Source: Bradyrhizobium algeriense
Lineage (GTDB): Bacteria; Pseudomonadota; Alphaproteobacteria; Rhizobiales; Xanthobacteraceae
Assembly: GCF_003062295.1 (NCBI RefSeq)
Contig: NZ_PYCN01000011.1
Coordinates: forward strand, 1-64,000
Reading direction: 5' to 3'
Length of the DNA: 64,000 bases
Shown piece after piece: positions 24,077-32,469 of this stretch. The notes under the pieces were generated by a model. That model did no database searches and was not told the DNA's origin. It saw nothing but the letters and a program-made list of their open reading frames with translations. Position numbers and translations under genes: made by a program. Position 1 is the stretch's first letter. The number at the start of each line of letters is the position of its first letter.

Positions 24077-26434
24077 ATGGGGATCGCCACCACTCGTCCG
24101 CGTATGGAGCAACTGTCCCGGTTTCGGACAAGGGAGGCCATCCGCCGGCTTTTCACCGCGCCTCGGCGCAACGCCGCTACGGCGCTGATGCTGGCCGCGA
24201 TGGTGGCGCCGGCGTTTACCGAGCGGGCGCTTGCGGGGCCGGGCGACGGCGAAATCCGGATCGGCAATACCATGCCCTATACCGGTCCGGCCTCCGCCTA
24301 TGGCGTGATCGGCAAGGTGATGGCGGCCTATTTCGACAAGGTCAACGCCGAGGGCGGCATCAGGGGCCGCAAGATCAACTTCATTTCCTATGACGACGCC
24401 TACAATCCGACCAAGACGATGGAGGCGACCCGCAAGCTCGTCGAGGAAGACAACGTTCTCTTTATTTTGGCGAGCCTCGGCACCAACACGAGCCAGGCGG
24501 TCCATCCCTATCTGAACTCGAAGAAGATCCCGCAGCTCTTCGTCGCCTCGGGCGCCTCGATGTGGGACCAGCCGCGCGAGTTTCCCTGGACCATGGGCTT
24601 CCTGCCCAGCTACCAGACCGAAGCGCACATCTATTCGCATTATATCCTGGAGAACCATCCGCGCGGCAAGATCGCGGTGCTCTATCAGGACGATGGTTTC
24701 GGCAAGGACTACGTCAAGGGCCTGAAGGACGGCCTCGGCGGCAAGGTTCCGATCGTGGCCGAGGCGCCGTACAAGGTGACCGACACCAGCATCGACGCCC
24801 AGATCGCCAAGCTCAAGGCCTCGGGCGCCGACATCTTCATGCAATTCACCACGCCGAAATTCGCCACCATGGCGATCAAGCGAAATGCCGAAATCGGCTG
24901 GAAGCCGGTGCATTTCCTCGCCTCGGTGTCTGAATCAGTGTCGGCCGTGATGGCGCCGGCGGGCGTGGAAAACGCCGAAGGCATCATGTCGGCCATGTAC
25001 CGGCTGGAGGGCGAGGATGCGGCCAGCGCCGGCCCCGCGGCGTTCCGCGAATGGAGCGCCTTCATGGAGCGATATGTCCCGAGCGTCAGCAAGTCGAACG
25101 GCCAGGCCGTCTACGGCTATCTGAACTCCAGGCTCATTATCGAAGTCCTGAAGAACTGCGGCGACGACTTCTCGCGCGAAAATATCATGAAGCAGGCCCG
25201 CTCGATCAAGGGCTTGCAGATTCCGATGATGGTTCCGGGCATCCAGATCAACACCAGCGTGAGCGATCACGCGACGATCGAGCAGATGCGGATGATGCGC
25301 TTTACCAACGGCCACTGGCAGTTCTTTGGGCCGGTGCGAAGCGGCATCGACCCGGGCACCGTCAGCGATTCCTTCAAGACCCTCTTCAAGTACGGCACCG
25401 CCACCAAGCGCGATCTGGCGAACCAGCTCAACGCCAACACGGTGAGCCTGATGACCGGTTCGTTCGGCTCTACCTACGCCCAGGTGGGCGCCGATCTCGC
25501 CTCCGTGCTCGACAATGGCACCTCGCTGCGGATCCTGCCGGTGATGGGCCGTGGATCGGTGCAGGCGGTGTCGGACATCCTGCTGCTGCGGGGCGTCGAC
25601 GCCGGCATCGTCCGCAAGGACACGCTGTCCTATCTCGATCGCAAGGACTTCGCCAAAGACATTCGCAACCAGTTCGTCTACGTCGCCAAGATGTTCAACG
25701 AGGAAATGCATGTGCTGGCGCCGAGGTCGATCACCAACATGCGGGATCTCGACGGCAAGACCGTGGTGGTCGATTTGCCCGACAGCTCGACCTTCGTGAC
25801 GGCGATCAACGTGTTCGACCGGCTCGGCATCAGGCCGCATCTGATCTATCAGGAGCCGCGGCTGGCGGTGGACATGCTGCGCAAGGGCGAGGTCGACGCC
25901 ATCGTGGCGATCGAAGGCAAGCCGCTGCAATGGCTGAACCAGATCAACGACCGCAACCTGCATCTGGTGCCGGTCGACTATGCCAAGCCGCTGCAGGAGG
26001 AATATCTGCCGTCCAAGTTGTCGTCGGCGGACTACCCGAACCTGGTCGCGGATGGCGGCTCGGTGGAGACGATTGCCGCCGAGGCGGTGCTGGCGTCGTA
26101 TAACTGGGCGCCGAACAGCGACCGCTACCGCCGTCTGGCGCTTTTGGTGGACACCATGTTCGACAAGGTCGGCCAGTTGCAGCGTCCGCCATTCCATCCG
26201 AAGTGGAAGGAACTGGCGCCACGCGCGGCGGTGGCCGGCTGGACCCGCTTCAAAGCGGCGCAGGAATGGCTCGACCGCAACATGCCACTGCCCGCGAACG
26301 CGGCCGTGTCGGCGGCATCCGGCGCGGCGCCGGCACCGGCTGCGCCGGCCACAGCCCTTGCCCCGCAGGACCCGCTGTATCGCGAGTTCCTGGAGTGGCG
26401 GGCCAGCCGCGCCAAGGCCAGTACCAACAGGTAA
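24077..26434 (+). CDS. two-domain solute-binding protein: LivK-type domain fused to TAXI (TRAP) domain, copy 1
   Basis: A 785-residue exported protein. After a long basic N-region comes a hydrophobic signal segment (about 33-48). Residues about 58-440 are a complete Peripla_BP_6/LivK-type receptor (EIRIGNTMPYTGPASAYG, FDKVNAEGGIRGRK). Residues about 452-735 are a TAXI-type TRAP solute-binding domain (TVSLMTGSFGSTYAQVGADL, DAGIVRKDTLSYL, EGKPLQWLNQI). A Pro/Ala linker and the tail LYREFLEWRASRAK end the protein. The two domains belong to receptors of different transporter classes (ABC and TRAP). No transporter subunits lie beside the gene. Start 24077 follows an AGGGGGG stretch; a longer TTG-start form from 23987 is possible. 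Confidence 0.85.
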   Translation: MGIATTRPRMEQLSRFRTREAIRRLFTAPRRNAATALMLAAMVAPAFTERALAGPGDGEIRIGNTMPYTGPASAYGVIGKVMAAYFDKVNAEGGIRGRKINFISYDDAYNPTKTMEATRKLVEEDNVLFILASLGTNTSQAVHPYLNSKKIPQLFVASGASMWDQPREFPWTMGFLPSYQTEAHIYSHYILENHPRGKIAVLYQDDGFGKDYVKGLKDGLGGKVPIVAEAPYKVTDTSIDAQIAKLKASGADIFMQFTTPKFATMAIKRNAEIGWKPVHFLASVSESVSAVMAPAGVENAEGIMSAMYRLEGEDAASAGPAAFREWSAFMERYVPSVSKSNGQAVYGYLNSRLIIEVLKNCGDDFSRENIMKQARSIKGLQIPMMVPGIQINTSVSDHATIEQMRMMRFTNGHWQFFGPVRSGIDPGTVSDSFKTLFKYGTATKRDLANQLNANTVSLMTGSFGSTYAQVGADLASVLDNGTSLRILPVMGRGSVQAVSDILLLRGVDAGIVRKDTLSYLDRKDFAKDIRNQFVYVAKMFNEEMHVLAPRSITNMRDLDGKTVVVDLPDSSTFVTAINVFDRLGIRPHLIYQEPRLAVDMLRKGEVDAIVAIEGKPLQWLNQINDRNLHLVPVDYAKPLQEEYLPSKLSSADYPNLVADGGSVETIAAEAVLASYNWAPNSDRYRRLALLVDTMFDKVGQLQRPPFHPKWKELAPRAAVAGWTRFKAAQEWLDRNMPLPANAAVSAASGAAPAPAAPATALAPQDPLYREFLEWRASRAKASTNR

Positions 26435-26832
26435 TCAGGCCAGTCGGTATAAATCGGTTTGACGATAACGCGATTTGACGATAAGGGCGGTCCGCTTCGG
26501 CGGGCCGTCGTGTTTTTGGGATGAAGGGGCGGCGCAACGTGTCTCGTGTTTCGGTCGGTATCCTCGGTCGGCCTTCAAAATCGACCGCAGGCTGTGCTTG
26601 CAACCGTAAGAAGAATCGATATTCGCTGATGCAACCGAATCCCGATTCGGTAACGCTAATGTGCTGCATTGTCGCGGTAGAACACACAATCGACTAACCG
26701 CGCTCTGGTAAACGACTGGCCTTGACACAAAATCAATCCGATTGAGACACAATGTCAGCGAGTAGGGCTGAAACGTTATCCTTCTCGCTGCTGGGAAAAT
26801 CGCAGGTATATTGCTTTAGGGGGCGCAGGCAG
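26435..26832. other. gap between the two fused binding-protein genes
   Basis: This 398-base stretch holds the terminator at 26486-26516 and, near its right end, a leader (26715-26770) that closely matches the leader of copy 1 (23958-24007). Both contain CACAAAATCAATCCG followed by GAGACACA or CAGACACA, then CGAGTAGGG. No gene is seen. The reading frame of each copy is open through the second half of this conserved leader, so an N-terminal extension starting at 23987 (TTG) or 26752 (ATG) is conceivable. Confidence 0.55.
26486..26516 (+). terminator. rho-independent terminator of fused binding-protein copy 1
   Basis: GGTCCGC and GCGGGCC form a stem (with one G-T pair) around a TTCG tetraloop, followed by GTCGTGTTTTT. 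The same structure follows copy 2, so the terminator was duplicated with the gene. Confidence 0.75.
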
Positions 26833-29211
26833 ATGCGGGCTTTGATCGATACTCTTTGGGTGGCACAATTGTCCGGGTCTGGGGCCCGTGACGGTCTGCG
26901 CGGGCTTTTCACCGCGCCTCGGCGCAGCGCCGCGGCGGCAGTGGTAGTGCTTGCCGCGATGGCGGGGCCGGCTTTCGGCCAGGCGCTGCCGCCCCCGGGC
27001 GACAGGGAGATCCGGATTGGCAACACCGCGCCCTATACCGGTCCGGCCTCCGCCTATGGCGTTATCGCCAAGACCATCACGGCCTATCTGGACAAGGTCA
27101 ACGCCGAAGGCGGGATCAACGGCCGCAAGGTCAATATGATCACCTATGACGACGCCTACGAACCGACCAAGACCATGGCGATGACCCGCAAGCTGGTCGA
27201 GGAAGACAACGTTCTCCTCGCCTTGGGGACCATCGGCACCAATACGAACGCCGCGATCCAGCCCTATTTGAACTCAAAAAAGGTCCCGCAACTTTTTGCG
27301 TTGTCGGGCGCGGCGGCCTGGGACCAGCCGCAAGAGTTTCCCTGGACCATCGGCTTCTTGCCGACCTACACGGCTGAAGCGCAAATTTTTGCGCAGTATC
27401 TGCTGGAGAACCATCCCCGCAGCAGGATCGCCGTCCTCTATCAGGAGGATGGGATGGGCAAGGAATATCTGAAGGGCCTGAAGGACGGCCTGGGTGGCAA
27501 GATGGCAATCGTGGCCGAGGCGCCGTACAAGGTGACCGACACCACCATCGACGCCCAGATGGCCAAGCTCAAGGCCTCCGGCGCCGACGTCCTCATCGAG
27601 TTCACCACGCCGAAATTCGCGATCATGGCGATCAAGCGAACCGCCGAACTCGGTTGGAGGCCGCTACAGTTCGCCGCCTCGATCTCCAATTCGTACTCGG
27701 CCGTGATTCAGCCGGCGGGCCCGCAAAATGCGGAAGGCCTGCTGTCGGCTGCATACAGGCTTGAGGGCGAAGACGCGGCGGCGGCCGGCGAGGCGGTGTT
27801 CCGCGAATGGAGCGCCTTCATGCAGCGCTATCTCCCGAGCGTGAGCAAGACCAACGGCCAGGCCGTCCTCGGCTATCTGGTCGGCAAGTTGACGGTCGAG
27901 GTCCTGAAGAACTGCGGCGACGACCTGTCGCGCGAAAACATCATGAAGCAGGCCCGCTTGCTCAAGGGTATCCAGCTTCCCATGATGGTGCAGGGCATCA
28001 AGATCGACACCAGCCCGTCCGACCACGCGCCAATCGAGCAGATGCGGATGATGCGCTTCACCAACGGCCAGTGGCAGCACTTCGGCCCGGTGCGAAGCGG
28101 CGTCGATGCGGGCGCCGTCAGCGATTCCTTCAAGACCATCTTCAAGTACGGCACCGCCACCAAGCGCGATCTGGCGAACCAGCTCAACGCCAACACGGTG
28201 AGCCTGATGACCGGTTCGTTCGGCTCTACCTACGCCCAGGTGGGCGCCGATCTCGCCTCCGTGCTCGACAACGGCACGGCGCTGCGGATCCTGCCGGTGA
28301 TGGGCCGTGGATCGGTGCAGGCGGTGTCGGACATCCTGCTGCTGCGCGGCGTCGACGCCGGCATCGTCCGCAAGGACACGCTGTCCTATCTCGATCGCAA
28401 GGACTTCGCCAAGGACATCCGCAACCAGTTCGTCTACGTCGCCAAGATGTTCAACGAGGAAATGCACGTGCTGGCGCCGAGGTCGATCACCAACATGCGG
28501 GATCTCGACGGCAAGACCGTGGTGGTCGATTTGCCCGACAGCTCGACCTTCGTGACGGCGATCAACGTGTTCGACCGGCTCGGGATCCGGCCGCATCTGA
28601 TCTATCAGGAGCCGCGGCTGGCGGTGGACATGCTGCGCAAGGGCGAGGTCGACGCCATCGTGGCGATCGAAGGCAAGCCGCTGCAATGGCTGAACCAGAT
28701 CAACGACCGCAACCTGCATCTGGTGCCGGTCGACTATGCCAAGCCGCTGCAGGAGGAGTATCTGCCGTCCAAGTTGTCGTCGGCGGACTACCCGAACCTG
28801 GTGGCGGATGGCGGCTCGGTGGAGACGATTGCGGCTGAAGCGGTGCTGGCGTCGTATAACTGGGCGCCGAACAGCGACCGCTACCGCCGTCTGGCGCTTT
28901 TGGTGGACACCATGTTCGACAAGGTCGGCCAGTTGCAGCGTCCGCCGTTCCATCCGAAGTGGAAGGAAATGGCGCCACGCGCGACGGTGTCCGGCTGGAC
29001 CCGCTTCAAAGCGGCGCAGGAATGGCTCGACCGCAACATGCCACTGCCCGCGAACGCGGCCGTGTCGGCGGCATCAGGCGCCGTGGCGCCGCCGCCGGCT
29101 CCGTTTGCTGCACCGGCCGCAGCAGCCCTTGCCCCGCAGGACCGCGATCCCCTGTATCGCGAGTTCCTGGAATGGCGGGCCAGCCGCGCCAAGGCCGGCG
29201 CCAGCAGGTAA
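26833..29211 (+). CDS. two-domain solute-binding protein: LivK-type domain fused to TAXI (TRAP) domain, copy 2
   Basis: A 792-residue paralogue of the preceding gene in direct tandem. It has the same order: basic N-region with LFTAPRRSAA, signal segment, LivK-type domain (about 60-440) and TAXI domain (about 452-735), then an Ala/Pro linker and LYREFLEWRASRAK. The LivK halves of the two copies differ at many residues (for example LGTIGTNTNAAIQPYL against LASLGTNTSQAVHPYL), while the TAXI halves are almost identical in both protein and DNA. This suggests that the first domain has diversified in ligand while the second keeps a common role. Start at 26833 follows AGGGGGCGCAGG. Confidence 0.85.
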   Translation: MRALIDTLWVAQLSGSGARDGLRGLFTAPRRSAAAAVVVLAAMAGPAFGQALPPPGDREIRIGNTAPYTGPASAYGVIAKTITAYLDKVNAEGGINGRKVNMITYDDAYEPTKTMAMTRKLVEEDNVLLALGTIGTNTNAAIQPYLNSKKVPQLFALSGAAAWDQPQEFPWTIGFLPTYTAEAQIFAQYLLENHPRSRIAVLYQEDGMGKEYLKGLKDGLGGKMAIVAEAPYKVTDTTIDAQMAKLKASGADVLIEFTTPKFAIMAIKRTAELGWRPLQFAASISNSYSAVIQPAGPQNAEGLLSAAYRLEGEDAAAAGEAVFREWSAFMQRYLPSVSKTNGQAVLGYLVGKLTVEVLKNCGDDLSRENIMKQARLLKGIQLPMMVQGIKIDTSPSDHAPIEQMRMMRFTNGQWQHFGPVRSGVDAGAVSDSFKTIFKYGTATKRDLANQLNANTVSLMTGSFGSTYAQVGADLASVLDNGTALRILPVMGRGSVQAVSDILLLRGVDAGIVRKDTLSYLDRKDFAKDIRNQFVYVAKMFNEEMHVLAPRSITNMRDLDGKTVVVDLPDSSTFVTAINVFDRLGIRPHLIYQEPRLAVDMLRKGEVDAIVAIEGKPLQWLNQINDRNLHLVPVDYAKPLQEEYLPSKLSSADYPNLVADGGSVETIAAEAVLASYNWAPNSDRYRRLALLVDTMFDKVGQLQRPPFHPKWKEMAPRATVSGWTRFKAAQEWLDRNMPLPANAAVSAASGAVAPPPAPFAAPAAAALAPQDRDPLYREFLEWRASRAKAGASR

Positions 29212-29230
29212 AGGCCGGCGCCAGCAGGTA
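29191..29230 (+). repeat. 20-base exact tandem duplication across a stop codon
   Basis: The 20 bases at 29191-29210 are repeated exactly at 29211-29230. The TAA stop of copy 2 (29209-29211) straddles the junction. Reading through would have extended the protein by the same residues, so this looks like a recent slip in or near the gene end. Confidence 0.85.
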
Positions 29231-29263
29231 ATCGGACCAGCCGGTAACACGGTTTGACGACAA

Positions 29264-29295
29264 GACGGCCCGCTTCGGCGGGCCGTCGTGCTTTT
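29264..29295 (+). terminator. rho-independent terminator of fused binding-protein copy 2
   Basis: Perfect 10-base arms GACGGCCCGC and GCGGGCCGTC close on a TTCG tetraloop (29274-29277), followed by GTGCTTTT. It is the counterpart of 26486-26516. Confidence 0.85.
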
Positions 29296-29448
29296 GGGGG
29301 CCGGCCGCCAGCGCGCAAGAGCGGGCGCCGAACGGATGGCGTCATGCCGGTAATGCAGGGCTCAGTCACATAAAATAGTGTATCGGCTTGGCTTCGCAGC
29401 GCCTGGACACGTTCCCGCGCCACCACGCCAAAAATTCGGAGGAAGTTC

Positions 29449-30675
29449 ATGTCGGCTCTGCCACTTTCGGGCATCAAAATTCTCGACCTGACGCGGGTGC
29501 TTGCAGGCCCGTTGTCGGCGCAGATGCTGGCCGATCTCGGCGCCGAGGTGATCAAGATCGAACGCCCCGGCGGCGGCGATGACGCCCGCGCCTTCGGCCC
29601 GCCTTACCTCAGTGATCCCGAGGGCAAGGCGAACAACAACAACTCGTTCTACCTCTGTGCCAACCGCAACAAGAAATCCGTCACGGTCAATATCGCGACG
29701 GCGGAAGGGCAGGACATCGTCCGCGAGCTCGCCAAAACCTGCGACGTGATGATGGAGAACTACAAGGTCGGCGATCTCAAGCGCTACCGGCTGGATTACG
29801 AATCGATCAAGGCGATCAACCCCGGCATCATCTATTGTTCGGTGACCGGCTTTGGCCAGACCGGGCCTTACGCGCCGCGCGCCGGCTACGACGCGATCCT
29901 GCAGGCGATGGGTGGGCTGATGAGCGTCACCGGCCATCTCGACGGCGAGCCGGGTGCGGGACCGATGAAGGTCGGCCCTTCTATCGTCGACTACATGACC
30001 GGCATGAACTCATCGATCGGCATCCTGTCCGCGCTCTATCACCGCAAGGCCAATGGCGGGGAGGGGCAGCATGTCGATGTCTGCCTGTTCGACACCGTAA
30101 TCGCCTCGCTGTCGCATTACGCGCAGATCTTTCTGGTCAACGGCCAGACCCCGCCGCGACGCGGCACCTGGGGCAATGGCGGCATGCCGGCCGGCGTGTT
30201 CCGCTGCACCGATGGCGAGCTGATGCTGGTGGTCGGCAATGACGGCCAGTTCCAGCGCACCTGCGGCGTCCTCGGTGCGCCCGAGCTCGCGACCGATCCG
30301 CGCTTCCTCAAGAACAACGACCGCGTCGTTCACGGCAAGGAGATCATGGCGATCTTCGCCGGACTGTTCCTGAAGAAGCCGGTGGCCTACTGGCTGGACG
30401 AGCTGGAGAAGGCCGGCGTGCCCTCAGGCCCAATCAACGATTTCTCGCAGGTGTTTGCCGATCCACATGTCAAATCGCGCGGCATGCAGGTCAAGGTCGA
30501 CCACCCCTTGCAGCACGACCTGTCGCTGATCCGCAATGCCATCACCTTCTCCGGCACCCCGGTAAAGGAATATCGCGCCCCGCCGTTGCTCGGCGCGGAC
30601 ACCAGGGATGTGCTGGCGACGATCGGCTACGACGACGCGAAGGTGGAAGCGTTGAAGGCGCAGAAGATCGTCTGA
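29449..30675 (+). CDS. CaiB/BaiF family CoA transferase
   Basis: A 408-residue class III CoA transferase. The N-terminus LSGIKILDLTRVLAGPLSAQ and the block GAEVIKIERPGGGDDAR are family hallmarks; GFGQTGPYAPRAGYDAILQAMGG follows, and the catalytic aspartate is expected in the preserved SIVDYMTGM region. These enzymes move CoA between carboxylic acids, for example formyl/oxalyl or carnitine/crotonobetaine types. A good GGAGGAA site precedes the ATG. A RidA gene follows 93 bases later. Donor and acceptor cannot be told from sequence. Confidence 0.92.
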   Translation: MSALPLSGIKILDLTRVLAGPLSAQMLADLGAEVIKIERPGGGDDARAFGPPYLSDPEGKANNNNSFYLCANRNKKSVTVNIATAEGQDIVRELAKTCDVMMENYKVGDLKRYRLDYESIKAINPGIIYCSVTGFGQTGPYAPRAGYDAILQAMGGLMSVTGHLDGEPGAGPMKVGPSIVDYMTGMNSSIGILSALYHRKANGGEGQHVDVCLFDTVIASLSHYAQIFLVNGQTPPRRGTWGNGGMPAGVFRCTDGELMLVVGNDGQFQRTCGVLGAPELATDPRFLKNNDRVVHGKEIMAIFAGLFLKKPVAYWLDELEKAGVPSGPINDFSQVFADPHVKSRGMQVKVDHPLQHDLSLIRNAITFSGTPVKEYRAPPLLGADTRDVLATIGYDDAKVEALKAQKIV

Positions 30676-30768
30676 TCTCGACATTGACACTTCCATCTTT
30701 ATCGAAGCATGCCGGCGCCAGATGGCGCTAGTCTGTACCCTCGATCAGTCCGTTCGAGAGGTGCAACG

Positions 30769-31161
30769 ATGAAGCGGGAAGTCATTCGCGTCGAGCCGAT
30801 GTCGTCCTGGCTTGCGAAGCGGAGCGCACCGGTCTCGACGGTGACGCGCGGCGGCGGCATGGTGTTTGTTTCGGGCCTGCCGCCGTTCGATCCCGATACC
30901 GGCGAACTCTTCGCCGGCCCGATCGAGCGTCAGACCGAGCTCGTCCTTGAGCAATTGAAGCTATGCCTGGAGACCGCGGGCACATCGCTGCGCAACGTGA
31001 TGAAGTGCAACGTCTACTGCACCTCGGTCGGGCACTTCGCCGCCGTCAACGCGATCTACGCGCGCTATTTTCCGGAAGATCCTCCGGCGCGCATCTTCGT
31101 TTGCGTTCCCGAATGGTTCGCCCCGTTCGATATCGAAATCGATTGCGTCGCGGTGATGTAG
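30769..31161 (+). CDS. RidA / YjgF family protein
   Basis: A 130-residue protein of the RidA superfamily, trimeric enzymes that hydrolyse reactive enamine/imine intermediates or act as deaminases. Seen are VSGLPPFDPDTGELFAG near residue 30, QTELVLEQLKLCLETAG and the C-terminal NAIYARYF followed by PARIFVCVPEW. The arginine of PPARIFV corresponds to the conserved substrate-carboxylate-binding Arg of the family. Start at 30769 behind GAGAGG was chosen over an upstream ATG (30709). It may be co-transcribed with the CoA transferase gene. Confidence 0.9.
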   Translation: MKREVIRVEPMSSWLAKRSAPVSTVTRGGGMVFVSGLPPFDPDTGELFAGPIERQTELVLEQLKLCLETAGTSLRNVMKCNVYCTSVGHFAAVNAIYARYFPEDPPARIFVCVPEWFAPFDIEIDCVAVM

Positions 31162-31173
31162 GCGCGCTCCAAT

Positions 31174-31500
31174 TCAGCGTAGCCCCTGACGGTCGATCAC
31201 GATTCGGTGGATCTGGATGAACTCCGGGAGTTCGATCAGGAACTCGGGATCGCGGTCGAGATGGTGAACCTTGGTCGGCTCGCCCTTGGTGAAGGCGGTC
31301 ATCGAGTCGAGGTCCGGCCAATAGGAGATGGTCGTGAACCAGCTCTCGTGTGCGCGATCCTCGCGGAATAGCTGGACGCCGAGAGCGGTTTTCTCCAGCG
31401 GCGGGATTCCATCCGTCTTCAGATAGGCTTCGTAACTGTCCGCGACGTCGGGCCGCGTCCGGCCGCGCCAGATGCGCGCGATGGTCGGCTGGCTTGGCAT
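31174..31500 (-). CDS. ABM-like dimeric alpha/beta-barrel protein
   Basis: A 108-residue protein starting IARIWRGRTRPDVADSYEAYL and continuing ESWFTTISYWPDLDSMTAF, the strand-helix-strand pattern of small ferredoxin-like dimeric alpha/beta-barrel proteins (antibiotic biosynthesis monooxygenase or DUF-type relatives). No catalytic residue can be assigned. It is convergent with the RidA gene, with 12 bases between their stops. A function in stress or aromatic oxidation is possible but not supported by anything specific here. Confidence 0.75.
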   Translation of the reverse strand: MPSQPTIARIWRGRTRPDVADSYEAYLKTDGIPPLEKTALGVQLFREDRAHESWFTTISYWPDLDSMTAFTKGEPTKVHHLDRDPEFLIELPEFIQIHRIVIDRQGLR

Positions 31501-31600
31501 GATCAGCTCCTTCCCTGGCGTGCTATAACCGCGGAGCCAGCCTGACCGTTCCGGGAGTTGAGATGACTTCAGCCGTCGTCACGCGTTGGCTCATCCAGGC

Positions 31601-32293
31601 TCACAAGTCCTGCCGTGTCAGCCTTCCATTTGGCACCGCCGGCCGGGCAGGCGCCTTCTTCGCCGGCGCCTCGCCGCCCGTCAGCGCCATCACCGAGACC
31701 GAGACCACGCGATCGACGATGGCGTCCACGTCGTTGAGGTCACATTGCCCTTCCGACAATTTCGTCAGCCGCTCCTTTTCCCGGATGGTGTGATGCGACA
31801 TCGCCAGCGCGAAATGCAGGCCCCAATAGAGATCGGCGTCGTCGCGGCCGGGCATCGCGCGGCGCATCGCTGCGATGAACTTCCGCAAGTGATCGACTTC
31901 GCGGTTCTTGATGCGGCGGATCGGCGGTACCGATTCAATCGAGGCGCGGATCATGAAGCGCGCGGCCGTCGAGCCTTCGCGGTCGGGGCCGAGGCAGCCG
32001 CGCAGGGTAGGGCTCACCAGCGCGTGCAAAATGGCGTCGATCGGCGCGCGGCCGCCGCCCTTTTCCTCTGCAAGCTTCAACTCGTTGAGCCGCTCGCGGT
32101 TGGTGGCGAGGCTGCGCGTGACGAACAGTTCCGCGATCAATTCGTCCTTGGAGCCGAAGTGATAATTCACCGCGGCGAGATTGACGTTCGCTTCGGCGAC
32201 GATGTCGCGCAGCGTCACGTCGCCGAAACCGCGATCGGCGTAAAGCCGTTCGGCGGCGGCAAGGATGGCAGACCTGGTCCGATCGCTCGACAT
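31601..32293 (-). CDS. TetR/AcrR family transcriptional regulator
   Basis: A 230-residue regulator. Residues about 5-50 are the TetR DNA-binding domain (TRSAILAAAERLYADRGFG, VTLRDIVAEANVNLAAVNYHF). The following helical domain resembles the C-terminal domain found in CecR-type and other lipid-related TetR proteins. The start at 32293 gives a normal length; the frame extends upstream with no family similarity. The gene is divergent from an acyl-CoA dehydrogenase gene; palindromes at 32301-32312 and 32321-32351 lie between them. It most likely represses that gene and itself. Confidence 0.9.
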   Translation of the reverse strand: MSSDRTRSAILAAAERLYADRGFGDVTLRDIVAEANVNLAAVNYHFGSKDELIAELFVTRSLATNRERLNELKLAEEKGGGRAPIDAILHALVSPTLRGCLGPDREGSTAARFMIRASIESVPPIRRIKNREVDHLRKFIAAMRRAMPGRDDADLYWGLHFALAMSHHTIREKERLTKLSEGQCDLNDVDAIVDRVVSVSVMALTGGEAPAKKAPARPAVPNGRLTRQDL

Positions 32294-32320
32294 ATCTGAC
32301 CCCCATGTGGGGAGTTGCAA

Positions 32321-32351
32321 TTCAAACAGTTGTATGAAACTATCGTTTGAA
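32321..32351. promoter_or_regulatory. nested inverted repeat, candidate TetR operator
   Basis: Outer arms TTCAAAC (32321-32327) and GTTTGAA (32345-32351) enclose a smaller inverted repeat, AGTT (32328-32331) and AACT (32338-32341). A second short palindrome, CCCCA-TG-TGGGG, lies at 32301-32312, next to the regulator start. Both are between the TetR gene and the acyl-CoA dehydrogenase gene, where an autoregulatory operator is expected. Assignment is inference. Confidence 0.5.
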
Positions 32352-32469
32352 GGGCGGGAAATGTCAATCCGTCGCCTCATGCGAAGCGCAAAATACCTTG
32401 CGGCGAATGGGAGGCGGGCGGACAGTGCGGCCCAACGAATTCAGAAAGCCCACAGCCGAGGAGCGTCCC

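Noticed and set aside
24935..28953. Minus-strand frames of over 400 codons inside both fused binding-protein genes, nearly identical to each other
   Set aside because: They are similar only because the plus-strand genes are duplicated; His/Arg-rich composition shows a shadow.
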